From Nautilus pompilius (taxonomy: Eukaryota > Mollusca > Cephalopoda > Nautilida > Nautilidae): a stretch of 64,000 nt of DNA. The stretch spans positions 558,001 through 622,000 of the forward strand of contig JACATO010001117.1 in assembly GCA_018389105.1 (NCBI GenBank), written 5' to 3'. Shown here one piece after another: positions 15,001-30,000 of the stretch (within the stretch, counting starts at the first letter, position 1; the number at the start of each line of letters is the position of its first letter). The notes beneath the pieces were generated by a model, which searched no databases, was not told where the DNA came from, and saw only the letters and a list, made by a program, of their open reading frames with translations. A program made the position numbers and the translations under genes.

Positions 15001-18000
15001 AGAACAACAATGTTAATATTGCAGTACTGTGTACAAGTAGTGTGGACTGGTCTTATCAGAGGGGGCAAGACCATTGATACAAAAGCTAGATCAAAATTAA
15101 GGAATCAATAGGTCACAAGTTTGAGACAAACACAGACAACTTGTACAAGGATGTGAATTAACGTTATTGCACTCCAAAACGGTCCTCCTTGCCACAATAT
15201 ACCGATGAGGGCAACAGGGAAAGAGCAATGAAATGTGGGTTCCCTGGTTAGTTCGGTCACTAGTAATATGGGGATGGGAAACACGTAACATTACCTTGAC
15301 CTTAAGTGAAACTGATTCATATAAATGTTTTGTCGTTTCTTTAGATTGTAGAAACTCTTGTGTCACTTTCATTAAACAGAAATTCTAATCTGTTTTCAAA
15401 AGATTCTAGAAACTTTAACCAGAAGTCCTCCTCCCAACCAGGAAAGGAAATGAGTTCTTTCTTCGCCATTGGTTTTTGTTTATTTCAAGGCACAGTTGGT
15501 AGCGGTCTGACTGCGCGGTTTTCAAAAATCAGAATAAATCACTTTACTTCTCCAACATCACCTCACTGCTTGAGAAAAACTCAGACACAGGGTGACAAGA
15601 TCCACAACAGAGTGAGAAAGATCTTGGTTACTGCATTTCAAGTCACCTTCTCTCTGCATCTGTTTCACAAGGATTTTCTGCCATTTTTCCTGGAGACATG
15701 CTGATGATTCCTGGTGAAAAAGACAATAATCAATCGTTACAACGAGTATAGTCTTTTTATTTCTCCATCAAAAACTGTAACTTAGTTGCCATGGTCCAGG
15801 GGGGATAAACACACACGCAAATTATAGATTATGTTGATAAAATTCTACAAAGACTGGATGACTGCATTCACCATATCACATCAAGTTTGCATTGATTGAG
15901 GCGGAAAGAGTGTTCTGTTATGAGAGGTGGTGAAAATCTGTTAATCTGATCCTATATTTTAAAAAACGAAGGATTTTGATCATTGTATCATGGAGGGCAA
16001 TAAAAAGGAAAAAAAGAACAGCCCATAGACAGCTTTTGTATATCAAATGATTTGATTATACAGGGTGAGTCAAAATTATGTTAACACTAGTATGTGGTGT
16101 GCCGTGACCGCTACTGGCTTAATTGGCCCCTATTTCTTTGAAACTCCAACGGTGAATGCAAATGCCTACTTACAAATGTTGCAAGAGTTTGCCATTGATA
16201 ACATACCCCTACAAATCAGACGGGCATGGTATTTCCAACAGGATGGTGCACCGCCTCATTTTGCCCGTACTGTTCGTGCTTTTCTCAATCAAACATTTCC
16301 AAATCGTTGGATAGGTTGCGGTGGACCATTGGCATGGCCTCCACACTCCCCTGATCTGACACCCTGTGACTTCTGGTTATGGGGCATGATAAAGGACCGC
16401 GTGCATAGCAAAAAAGTTAGAGACATCGATGAACTCGAGGACAGAATACAAGGTGTTATATGAAGTATTCCCCATGAAATGTGTGTCAAGGCACTAAATT
16501 GTACTGTTGATCGCTGGTGACCAGGTTGAGACTGTTCAGTAAATTCTGAATAAATGATTCCTCCCATACTAGTGTTAACATAATTTTGACTCGCCCTGTA
16601 TACTTTTATTGTCACAAAAAAGTTTATTTTTCAATTTCAAAATATTGATCTAAACCTCAACTACTGTAAACTTGATAGCATTCGAAGGTACACGGAGCTC
16701 TGAAACTTAATGCTGGAGCATCGTTTGAAAAAAGGTAGATAATCCCACAAATAAAAACAGAAATCTGCCAGGATAGTAAAGAGACTAATCACTTTACAAC
16801 TGTTGAAACAATCAGATGGTTTCTGGATACTTCACTTATGTTAAAAGCATAATGGCTAATTGTTTAGCAATAATCAAAACAAAAAACCACAGCAAAGTGT
16901 TCGTTTACTTTGTTGTTTGAAAAATATAAAAGTTTGCCCAACTCCAGTTAACAGACAGACAGAACCTCTGGTCTCAGTTACTGTTGCAATGGTCAAAAGC
17001 AGACAGGCTATTAAAACAAAAAATATTGAAATAGCAAACAAGAACAGTGAAGCAGAGAATTGCTGCATATGCATTCTATAAAGATTTTCACAAACATTTG
17101 CATCACATACAAGCCAGCTGAGGGAAGAAAGAACAAACTGGCTATGTCTTTACCTACCTTTGACTTCATATCTGAGATGATTCAAAGCAGAAGAAACAGA
17201 AACAAAATTTACTGGTTGAAGCAGCCTCCGACTGTTGGCCAGCCTCAGATAAGAAAAAAAAACCACAGCAAAGTGTTCGTTTACTTTGTTGTTTGAAAAA
17301 TATAAAAGTTTGCCCAACTCCAGTTAACAGACAGACAGAACCTCTGGTCTCAGTTACTGTTGCAATGGTCAAAAGCAGACAGGCTATTAAAACAAAAATA
17401 TTGAAATAGCAAACAAGAACAGTGAAGCAGAGAATTGCTGCATATGCATTCTATTAAAGATTTTCACAAACATTTGCATCACATACAAGCCAGCTGAGGG
17501 AAGAAAGAACAAACTGGCTATGTCTTTACCTACCTTTGACTTCATATCTGGAGATGATTCAAAGCAGAAACAAAATTTACTGGTTGAAGCAGCCTCCGAC
17601 TGTTGGCCAGCCTCAGATAAGAAATGTCCCTTGCGGAGCCACGGTCCTGAAAATATGATTGATAGAAGAGAAGAATAAGCTGCATCAGAACATTTGCAAT
17701 TTAATTCCAAAACAGACATTTTACAATGTTTCTAGAAACACACTTGATGGGTCAAATGCTTCCAACTTATACTAGAAACCAAAGTCACTGTTACATTTTC
17801 TCAGAAAGATATTTTACATTCTCCATTGTTTCTACTGATTCAAACCATCTCCAACAAAACTGCCATAAATTTCAATTATAATGTTAATTTTTAATTATCA
17901 AATAAAACCCATTATTTTGCCATTTCAAGATACGTACCTGTATCGACTGTAAGCAGCTTTCTTCGATCTCTTCGACTCTGTCGAGGATCTGAAGGATTGT

Positions 18001-21000
18001 ATGGAATGTTAGCTCCTGTCAACGTTATTTTCTTCCATTCTCTAACTTCCAGCTCAGCCAACATTATTTTTTCATGTGCAGCTTTAAAAGAAAAGAAAAT
18101 AAAATAAACTAAACACATCACTCTGTAAACAATATACTAGCAAAAAATCAAGTAAAACACATCAGTAAAATTATCTCCTTTGAAATTAGAATGAGATTCA
18201 TGATAACCATAGGGATCTCAGCTCTACTACATGTAAGCAACTTAATTTGTTGATCTGACTGGATCAAAGAAACAGCTTAATAATAATAATGTTTTATTAG
18301 TTTCTGAACTTAATATTTTTATAATACACCAAAAGAGTAACAGCTGGTTCATGGTTCACCCTGGAAGATAATGACATTAACAATTACATGCTATCTGATA
18401 AGAAACAAACCCACCTGATGATTACAACATTTGCTGACAGATAATTCCACTTACTTCCTGACAAGAAAACAGTAAATACTCACCAGGAGTCTGATGAAAC
18501 TTTGCTGGTAAACACTGACAGTTGAAGCTGCACTGGCAGTCATAGCGACCAGCCCTTTTCTGTAAGGCAAACAAGTCTGATGTGCTGTACTGGTGCCTAA
18601 TTGCCCTTTTCTTCTCACTATCTTTTATTTTGGCAGCAAGATGTTTGCCAATCTCTGCAACATTCAGTGAGCAGAAAGTTTAAAAGACCTTAATTAACCT
18701 GTACCGCAAACCGGGAAGTTACTTAAATTACTAGAGCAGCCTAGCCGTGTGATTGCTGATTGTCTTAATGGTTGCATTATTATATATACTGAGCAAAACA
18801 ATGCTGCCTAAACACATACCATCCTCCTCTTTTAAACACTAATGACGATTTTTGGCAAAAAAAAATTTAAAGACAAATGATTAGTACATTTAACATAAGA
18901 AAAAGGTAATAAGGCAGCAGCCATAAATAAAACCTTGCCATCTTTACTGAAAATTCTGGAGTTTCTAGTGTGGTGTAAAAAAATAATCAGTCACCACTAA
19001 ATTCATTGAGGAAATTGTAAAATCATTCAACTGTATAGGCAAACTCTTTTATTCAAAACAGTGCAGAGTTTTAGAGGCGCCAGCACCAGCTAAGCTGGCC
19101 AGTGTTGTATCATGGCTCAGAAATAAGCTAAGGAAGCACAACGACGACAGGTCGGTGCTCTGAACATGACTGGACCCTCCAGAAGAAACACTGATGGGAA
19201 ACTGTGTATCAGCTCCACTATACAGGAAAACCAGTGTTGTTGTTGTTGTTGTTGCTGGTCACCCTCGACGTGGATGTTTCACGACCAGCCAGCAAACTGT
19301 CAACACAATGCTGGCAGTTGTGAAAATCTTTTTTGCTAACACAGGTAACCTCCACCACACACAGACAATCATCCAGACTAGAATAAGCAGGAGAATGGCT
19401 GCAAATCAGCTACATGCTCATGGGTTCATGCCTAGAAACATCAATGTCTTTTAGGCCAATGGTCACACTGGGAGGAACCAGAGGACATAGAGAGGTCCAC
19501 AGGTCAAACAAAATCTGGATCTTGCAGCAGTATGGATGGTCAGAGTTATGCAAAATGAATCTAATCATGGGGCAAGCACCATTTAATGCAAGAACCCTTA
19601 TTTTAAAGACCACATCCTCGCTACACAATTTTCATCACTGATGATGCCAGACCCTACAAAGCAGCAGTTCTTGAAAGCCAATGCCAATGATAAATTCAGC
19701 TTGGTCTGCAATGAACTTAATCCAATTTGGCATTATGAGAGACCATTTGAGATGCAGAATTAGACAGGAAATCCACCTGGTCAAAATCTGGTGGGACATA
19801 ACCAAGCACTTTTAGAAAGAATTAGCACAAATTCCCCAAATATGGATCTGGTGTCCTGTGAGGTACAAAATGATATGGTATGAAGCAGTGGCTCAGTGTT
19901 GACATATGTGATTCCAATAGTGGGAAAAGTTTGCAACCTGATTTCAGTTGTCTACACACAAAATGGTTTTCAATATCAATATCAAAATAAGTTTAGTAAT
20001 CTATGGTGATACAGTATTGGTCTTGGGTCAGCCTGGCCACCTATAGAGTGAATTTGTTAATAAGACAGGTATTCCATAAAAATAGCGGTGTGAATCTTAC
20101 CAGGATCTGAATGAATAAAACTGTGACAGCCAAAAGTAGGAATAAACCATTCAGGATGGAGATCACTCAAATCAAGGTTATTCCATGATAGCGATTCACC
20201 TGAAATAAACAAAACCAGATCAAATAAAGATTAATTTTTTCTTTTTTTTTTTAAAATAAAAAAGGTCAAATGGTTCACACACCAAGAAACTTGTCGTCAC
20301 ATCAGGAAGTGTTGAACAACTTCATTTCTCATCACTTATCAGTTCTAAATCTTATGATGACTTTAAGCTGAACAAATACAATTTTAGTGTAGAGAATGAT
20401 CGCTCCCTTTTCTACAAAGTTCAAGATCTGATAAATATCATCAGCTCATTATTTTTCCATCAGTCAGAACAGGAATAACCACACTAAAAAGTTTAAAACT
20501 CAGAAAGATCAGACAAATTTTTATAAAAATTCTACTAGATATTTCACATGGCATTAAATCTGCCATAATTTCCAAAAATTAACTAAACTATTTTTCTTAT
20601 GCTGGAATAACTCTCTAAAGCTCTGAACAATTTCAGTTTACAAATATGGTGACATCTTTTAACTGGTGGAGATGTTCTAAGATGTGTGTAACAAGTAAAA
20701 TAAACATACACACCTTTTTTGTCTCTGCCTACATGCTGAAGCAGCATTCCAATTATCTGGTGAAATTCCTTTTTCTGACTTAACTTCAACGGTGTTATAA
20801 CATCACTCACTCCCTAGAAAGTACAGAGCAGTTTTGAGATGATGAATTGCATCACTTACTCTCTAAAAGATGAAAGACAACAACAATAATAATGGCTCAT
20901 AACAGAGAAATCATTGAGCATAGCCAAAGCAAGCTAACCCACCAGAACTCAGTGACATTTTCCTGACTGTAAATGGATTTTGTTTGCAGTCGTTTGGAAA

Positions 21001-24000
21001 AAATCTAACAGACAAGCTCTGTCCACATGTATCAATCTGGAATTGCTTTGGTAGGTAGCAGTTTTCTAGGTTCTTTTAAAAAAAACTCCAGGTTGTCATG
21101 GTAACGGTGTTTAGTAGTAGTTAGTACTGTGCTTTCTCTTCTGTCTTCTTTATAATCTCACCTGTGTAGGCCAACTTTGTGAAATTCCTCTTCATTTCTA
21201 CGCCCAACTTTCCTGCCTGTCTGCCTGGGAGCACATTCTAAGAACAGACGATGTTGAGGAAAGCAAAGGTTTCAAAAGAAATTTCATCAAATCCAGCTCT
21301 GGTTTCACATCAGATATTCCTTTAACTTACACATTCAGGAATCATCCATCATTCTTCACAGAACAGAAAAGAGAGAAAGCTCCTTTGTTCAAAACATATT
21401 AAACTACCTTTCTAACAATGTCTTCGTGTTTTTCCAACTCAAATCAATCCTCCCAATTAACCCTTTCACTGTAACTCTGCACCAGGCCAATTCCCCGTAT
21501 TTAGTTTGTTTACCAGGTGTTGATGATGTCTGTTTTGGTTAGTGCACTGCTAGAAATCTTCCTGTCATCTTTCTCTATCCATAAAATTAATTATTACTGA
21601 AGCATTTAAATCAAATCTGTATATCAGCACCATCAGAAACTCTGCAAGTTCCAAGATTAAAAGCCAATATAAACAAGAGCAAACTTCACCTTTCAGCAGG
21701 GGAGATGCTTCTGCCATGTTGTTAAAAATGCTATGACATTTAGAAAATAATGGTGATGTAATTCATCTTATAATTTGTGTAACAATCAATAATAATAATT
21801 TAAAAAGTAAAAGAAAAATGATTCAGCACCATCGGTAAAGAAACAAAAAAAGCAAGTCAGTCCTCTTATGTAAGTGTCAAAATATCTTAAGTGTAGTATT
21901 GTGATGTTAGATGGCTGCTGTGTGTGGTGGGGGGGGGGGGAATTTTGAAAAATCATAGTTGACTGTTAAAAAACAAAGCTTAATTTGGAGTTCTTATTTT
22001 GTTTGCATGTGTATACTTCACTGTAATGTTTCATTTTTCTGTTAGCAAAATCTCCAGGGGATCAGACCTATTACAAGTTCACTCATGAACAATGAAAAAA
22101 AAACCTCCCATACAAGTATCATGCAAAAGTCCAAACTACTAGAATTTGATTCAAATACTCAAACAGACCAGTAGTAATATAACTTGGTTATTAAACTAGT
22201 AAATAGGGCTTATGCAAAGCCTCTGGAATTAAAAACAACAGTAGTATGAAATCAAAGGAAAAACATTTTTACTTGTTGCAGAAGATAGTAAACCATCTGT
22301 TCATTCCCATTTATGCATGCATAGGAGAGAGGTGTTTCCATTCCCTCACCAACATTTACATCAGTGCCAAGCTCAATCAAACATTCCACACCCTGTCAGG
22401 GAGAAAGAAAATCTTGTCTTAGGTTTGTCAAGATGAATAAATAAATAAAAAAAAAACATTTAGAAGAAAGACCAACCCAAACCCATATTTCCACCATTAC
22501 AATCTAGATCTTACTGAGTAACAATTCAAATACACCTGCCCACCAACTGTCTACTAAGACACATTGAAGTTTCTCTGAACCACTTCTAGGAAAAGCACCA
22601 CATTTTAGATTAGAAGCATTGCAATGTAATAAAAATATTCACAAATGAACTAATCTGCCACAATCAATTAACATTTGTTTCTTTCTTTTAACTTTAGTTT
22701 GATAAAAGAACATTTAATTTTGCATTGTAGTAGATATGTAATGGAAGATAATTCAGGTAAACTTTTTCTCAAATTCCTTTTTTGTATCATCTGAAATATC
22801 AGCAAAAATATCACATCAAAGTTGATTATTGTATATTCCACAAAATGGGCAGTTTCACAGTTGAGGTGTAACATATAAATTATGAGGAAAAGAGAATTAT
22901 GTATTAATATAATACAGGGTGATCAAAAAGAAATCATGCAGTGAAAAATTTATTGTTTTTAGTTCAATATTTCAATACATTAACTCTTACAATAAAGTAT
23001 TACAATAAACTATAAGAACTCATTTTGAACTCTTGTGGTGTATTTACCTGTTATTCATGTACACTTTCATGATAAGAAAAATTTGTTTGGCATTTGAAAG
23101 AACATTACACAAAAATTACAATCACACAAAAATCACATTTTGCCATCACCTGTTGGTCGTTTTGGGAACTACAGTACAAAACAACAAAGCACAAGGAAAG
23201 GAATAAAAAATGATTACAAATATACTCCACTGTAGTTACTTTCTGATCACCCTGTATATACAGAATCTTATCTATAAACTAATCCAAACATTTTTAAAAA
23301 AGAAAATCTGAAATATTTTTGATTTCTAATTTTAATAGATTATTTCCTCAGACAATGATAGGTAAGAATGCTAATAAAAATTCTAACAGGGAACTATTTT
23401 GGCTTTGTATTTTTAAATTCTTCAGTTGCTGCATCTCTGTCCTTTTCCATCATCACTGCAAATCAGCACCTGCAGTCGCACCAGAGTGCAGCTTTCACCC
23501 TGCACAACAGAATCCATTTGACGATATTGTTGTTACAGAATAAGTTACCAGATAGTGAACAATATCAGATTCAAAATACACATGTACTGACCACACTAAG
23601 GTTGAGTTTACTTTGCTCAGAATCTCCTTTACCATAGTAAAACAATTTATCCCGTCTAATGATATGATGACACAGTACTTGCAATAGAAGCCAACTTCGT
23701 AAATACAGTCTTCCCTCACCAACCACGGCCTCGAGTATCCATGCTAAATTTATTGGTTTGGTAATGACAGTAACGAAATTAATGCGAGGGCTGGAGAACC
23801 TGATGTTGCCATAAGGAGCTTCAGAAAGACCTCCAGATGATGATGAAGCAGTCATTAATCCTGAACTACTTCAACTGTCCCTTTACCACACTAATGATAC
23901 CACCACCGCCGCCGCCTTATCTCAACCTTCCAACAGCAGCATGTCCTTTCCTTCCATCTCAATTTTCAATTCTGAGGATAAGGGCAGACCCTCATCCCCC

Positions 24001-27000
24001 TAACCTCTCTCACAAAAGGACTAACCACCACCACCACTGCAGCTCCAGTCCACCAGCATCGTCACCAACCAGGCTCCCTTCCCCAAGATCACGATCATCA
24101 TCATATTAAAGGTAATACTATTTCTGTATTGTACATTATATGGTTTTTGAGTGAATATGATGTGTAAAGTACCCAGCAACCACAGCCATCAAACATAACC
24201 CTCATTTTCCCATGAGCCTCTAGTCTTGCCAACCCCACCCCCACCAGTTGGCAAGGGACAGCTGTATTAGCAAACAAGCATGCAACATTCACTTAGACAA
24301 AAACTTGTAAGTTTTTAGGAGATTTCCACATCCTTTATCCTTATATTCTAATTAGACACATAATCAAATTCCACACAGAAACCCAATTGTGTAGCACCCT
24401 GATTAGTCTGTTCACGGTACAAAACAACATAATGCTCACTTCCGATTGAGACAGATTACAGAAGACTGCTAATGCTATTTGCTGCATTGGGAATTTTACT
24501 GTTTAAAAATTATGATTTTCTTTGTTTAATTAATGCATTTTTGTCTGAAATATATTTTAAAGAGGAAAAAAAATGAAGAAAGTCAAGGAAAAAGCAGTGC
24601 AAGCGGTTATTATTTACTTAATGAATTATCTTGAACGTTGCGGTATTGTAATAACTCAGTAGTCTCCCTTACACTGGGGAATTCGTTAAAAAAATTCTAT
24701 TGTTATTAATAAAGGATTGGTTTTTTTTTAAAATAATAATAATAAAATTTGTTTGCAGTATTAAGAAAAAAAAAAATGATAGCAGCAGCAGCTAAAAATC
24801 CCCCTTCTGTACCCAGTTAGGATAAAGCTGATAGTTTGACAGTGTTTAAGACCAGGCTTTCAATCAATCAGAGTCCTATGCATAAAGATATTTAAATGGA
24901 GCACTCAAAAACAAATACAAGTACAGAAAAGATGTTGTGATTTCAAAACAGCAGCTTACAGCCAACATTCCTTTACGACATGCAGACAGCAACATAGTTG
25001 ATTTTAAGTCATGCACAAAACTTAACACATAGAGGCATTCACTCGCAAGGTCGTGAAGTTCTGAAATACAAATTTTGAAAATATTTACCTTACTTTAGAA
25101 TATCTGACTTGTTATTTCGAATACAAATTTCCCCATTAGCATTTTGTTGCTTTCCTATTTTTTTAGAAAACAGTTTATGTACATGAAGTGTATACTGTAC
25201 TTATGTCCCAGATCTGAGTCCCTTGCATCTTTAAAATTCTGGGGGGGGTTTTGTTATTTAATGAGAAAAGCAGCAACAAAGTTTGTTTTGTTTTGTTTTT
25301 CTTCTCTCTCTCTCTCACTCAACTAAACAAGATCCTTGCTGATCCCAGCACAAGAACATCTGTAAGTGAAGCTTAAGCTTTTATTTAATTAAATCTGCAA
25401 TTACAGATGAACAGGTAATTTTTAATTTAAATTTAAGTTTCATTATCAAGACAAAAGGTTGTCAGGTTAAACAATTTTCACTGATGATTAAGAGTGAAAG
25501 TCTGGATCAGACTGTTTCTCAGAAGTCACACGTTAGTTAATCAAATCTGCTCGGCTGTAAGTCTTTCTAAATGTTGACAATAATGAAGCAGCATTTGTGT
25601 GTAGGTCAGATTTTGAAAAATAACATTTTTCTTCATGAAATTTGAAATCAAATTGGGAGGTTTCCCTCATGGGAGATTGCACTATTAGCTTCAATACATA
25701 TATAATCTGACAAATTATCTACCAGTGCCGCTAGGAAATTATCCATTTGTCCTTAGAAGTAAATACTAATAATGAAAAGTGACCATCTAGTTTTATTTAA
25801 GCCACACAGATAGACCACAAAATACATTTAGTTATGATTTAAAAAAAACAAGTGATAACACATCCACTTTGCAGTTAAGGTGCCAGTGTTCAGACATTAT
25901 GTATAGCGCTACTGCGTACATACCTGTACAGTGTTCATACTTTTCCAAGACGTAGAACAGATGTTCGTGACAACCATGGCTGACCAAAACTTCACTTTGT
26001 AGCTGACCATGCTCAGCAAACATTTGCATAGCTATGCATCCCTTTTATAATAAAAAGAAAAACTTTACTGCATGATGCATAATTCTATAAGTTCTTTCTA
26101 CAAAATTTTAGACCAGCAGGATAAATAATAGGTAATTTTACAAAATAACAATGGCCAAAAGTTTTGCATCACCCATGAATTGTCTAATTTTGCTTAATTG
26201 TGTTAATTTAATGTACTGCTTTGTAGTTTTCTTCCACGTACTTAATGGATACATTTTTAAAAAATGAAAATGTGACAATCTTAAATATAACACGCAAATA
26301 CGCGATTCTGAAAAGGCCTTATAAATCAGAGACAGCACGGCTCAGTGAGAGAAATGCGTCCGAAAGCAAACAACGTTTAGAGGTAGCCGAGAGTGCATCA
26401 CGAAGATACGGTCTGAAGATAGATTTTGTTAGTGGTATTTCTAGGGTGAAGCAAAATATATTATGTCCATGGCTGCACACAAAACACTTAAAAAAATGTA
26501 ATTATTGTTATTTTGTAACTTGTATATAAATTTACTTCAATTTTAAATTCCTCTATAGGGAAAGGTAAAAAGGGTTAAGATTTTTCTTAGATATAACAGT
26601 TATCCTCTGGCTGTTCATGTTCAATGAAGGAAATTATAAAACTACAGATGAAAGGCAGCAGCTGAATTATTTCTGTCCTGGATCACCTTTCAAAAGTGTA
26701 CTTCTCTCCACAGAACATCCAGGGTGCGGTCTGCATCACTGGGATGTGAGTGACAAATTTTGAAGAGAGAAGCAGAATTCTCTCCACAAAGCTTTAAGCC
26801 AGCCACACACACACACAATCAGATTTTGTAATAATGGATGTTTTTCTGCATTATCTGAACCACCCCTCCGGCTCCTGCCATCGCTAGATATCACAGTATC
26901 CTCCAAAGGAACATCCTCTTAGTGTTTATGGTCATTCTTTTCTCTCTTGTTTTTGTTGTCTCTTTGGGCTAGTGAACAATCAAACAATGGTCACCAATCA

Positions 27001-30000
27001 GCACTCCCACAGACGCGAAACAGCATCATCAAAAAATCAGGGTTTTAACTGAAACATGGCAAAGTTAAAAAAAAGATGTTGCAACTGACTCGGATCTCTT
27101 TTGCATCACATCTTTTAAATCTCCTTCCAATAATAAAACCTAATGTGAGACATTTCTGCCAACAAGAGTTGCAGCAAACCAACAATGCAATTAGAGAAGT
27201 TCAAGTCCCAGCAACCCTTCCCCATCTCTCATCAGTGTAAATACACAGATGAGTGATTACTGGATTAGAGGTGTACAGAATTTGGCTCTCTGTGGTGCCT
27301 GTTATCAACATTTGCAGTTAGTCAAAACTTAAAATAACTACAAATATGAGTGTAATTTCCTTTTCTTTTTAGAAACAGAGATATAACCAAAGGAAGAATT
27401 AGAGAATTTTTAAATGCCAAATTGGGCAGCACTGTAATCCACCTGTACACTACAGAACTGCTAAGGTCAAAAGCCCTGGTTTAAACCCCAGTTGGACCCA
27501 CTCAGTTTGGCGTGACTTCTCAACCTTCTTTGCCAGCCATGTGAAGTCAGAAATCTCAGACCCCCATGTGCAGCAGGATTGACAATGGCCCCTAGCAGAC
27601 ACTCTTGTCTCTTTTGTAGATATCAATGAAAAATAAACCAATAAAAACCAAAACTGGGGAATTTTAAGTGCCATTTTGCTCTGACCAGATGCTGATTACT
27701 GGACCAGAAAAAAAAACCTGGAACTAACCCTGGTATACAGGAATTTTAAAAACAAAAAGAGTGAACCACAGAAATGGTTTCAACTGACAATCCAGATGAT
27801 CTCACAGATGTTCAATCGGATTCATAGCAGGGTTTGGAGTATTCGGAGAATGCTTTGATTCCGCTTCCACACTGCAGTTACACAAAAGGTATGGCAAGTA
27901 GCACCATCCTCCTAAAGAATATGGGAATTAAATCTTAGTATGCTTTGTTAGTACAATGGTAGATGTACTTTTCAAATAGTGATTCACCCAGCAGAATTAA
28001 GACATCCTTCAACAAACACCAATTCTGCCTTTCTACTATGTCGTATTGTAGCTCACACACACTATCTCCATACTTAACTTGGTGGGCTGAAGACACTAAA
28101 ATTGAGCATCTGTCTTCTCCAAACCTAGGTGTGATCTCCAGACAGGAATTGCTGAAAAATGGACTCACTGAAGAGGAGTCATCATTGTTGCTACTTATCC
28201 AACCAGAAATATAGACCAGGGCCTGGATTGGTTCAATATTAGTCAGCCAGAAGTGGCGTGACAGCAGAAACCAAGATCAACCCAAAAGTGCCTGATGCAA
28301 TCAGACTCTGACCAGCCTGATGAACTTAACAAAATTCCTACTAGATCTTTTTATTTAAAGATGCAAGAAAACTGGTTGATGAAGAATGAGAAGAAACCAT
28401 TTCAGGAAGGTACACCATCAGAAAAGAGTACAAACCACTAATAGTCAAAAGTCTTGAGAGAGACATCCTACAAACTCCTTTTGAAACATTTTATTCCCAC
28501 TGGAAAAAAGGTGTGTGTAATAATGTGTTACACACCTTTGCACCAAAGTCAGTGAAGACAATGTCAGTGTTCTCTGGCTCATTGCTGCTGCAAACAAGAG
28601 AATCTCGATAAGTGCAGACTGTGTGACTAATGGCATGTACTTATTATGTCACTGTTCAAGTCCTTCCAGGTCACTCTTCTGCATCAGTGACATTCTCCTT
28701 GGTTAATTTTGTGATAATATTGGCCAAAGATCGATAAAAAAATGTTGAGATCTTTGGCAATCTATTACCAACTCTAGTCACACTCTGAACAGCCTACAAC
28801 ATGGCCTCAAGTAACTAGACAAATATCCCCAAGCCACCAGTTTTTAGCATAATAATAGTGCACATTGTTCATCTGTCCACCTAGATGTCCTATGTAAATT
28901 TTGGTCTGATACATTCAGTTACGGAGATGACCAAATTAGTATCGCAAGGCAATGTACATTTTAGTGAAAATGCTACTGATAAAAACCAGAAATGTGGTTC
29001 TAGTTTTTATTAATTTTAAATTTTACTGCAATGGCCAGCTTAGATTTTCTGTTTCTGCTTAAATTATACATAAACCACATCACATCTTCTATTTCACAGT
29101 GACTGTACAATTTTGTCTAAAAATTAAAATACTGATATGGTTTGCTTGTGTACAGTAGTGAAAGATCACAGACTTGGTGCATGCAGAGAGTGAGGCAGTA
29201 GGAAGCAGATAGTGAGGTTACTTGAAAAACAGAAACACCATGACAACATAACAAAGACAGACAAATCTGTACTTAAAAATAATGATGGTAAATAAACAAA
29301 TACGTGAAGCAGTTTCCACCTACTTCTGCCTGGACAGAAGGAAAGTTTCGGAATTTTTCCATCACTTTGTTAATAACTTCAGCTACCAGGTGAAACATGT
29401 TTGGCCTGAGGACATCACTGGCCAGTAACTGCAGTAGAATGAGGCCCTTGTACTGAATGTCTACCAAAATAAAGAGAGTTTATTAGTGTCAACATGTTTG
29501 GTGTAGAAATTAGCAAGTACCACTCATGTCTGTGACTGTACACATGAGTAAAAACTTTCTCTCCATCTTAGTGACAACACTATCTCTATGCAATATTGAT
29601 TTGACATTCAACTTGTCAGATGTCGAATGTCGTGTATGTCATAAAGATGGCTTCTCATCCAGTGATAGGCTGACGTCTATTTAGCAAATCCTCAAAATGC
29701 ACAAAGTGAAAAGAAACACTACATACATAATAATGTTTCTTTGATTCTGTATTAGTAATTTAGTCTGCTTTAGCTGTTTACAATTGTATTTTACTTCCCC
29801 CATTTTGGAGAATTTTCATCCTTTGTAAGCAAAACAAAAATCTTATGCTTAAGATGCAAACTGTAGAAGCAATATGCAGCTTTTGTCCAAACTTCCAGTT
29901 AAAAAAACAGTTATGCAGTAGATCCTAGAGATAGGTAATGTTGTTTTTGCAGTTGTAAAACCTAAAGTTAAAACACTATACTAGGTGGCAAATATTCAAG

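Noticed and set aside
16289..16615. 108-codon minus-strand frame
   Set aside because: Shadow of the mariner transposase remnant and its inverted repeat.
17160..17256. Copy A of the duplicated hinge exon as a functional extra LRRK2 exon
   Set aside because: It has indels that shift the frame, a stop and no normal acceptor, while the neighbouring exons join in phase without it.
26245..26529. 94-codon open frame inside the MITE-like element
   Set aside because: No transposase motif; it spans the inner part of the element and its right inverted repeat.
27420..27520. tRNA-like SINE candidate with a B-box-like ggtttaaacccc
   Set aside because: A-box is poor, no second copy in the window, no tail; similarity could be chance.
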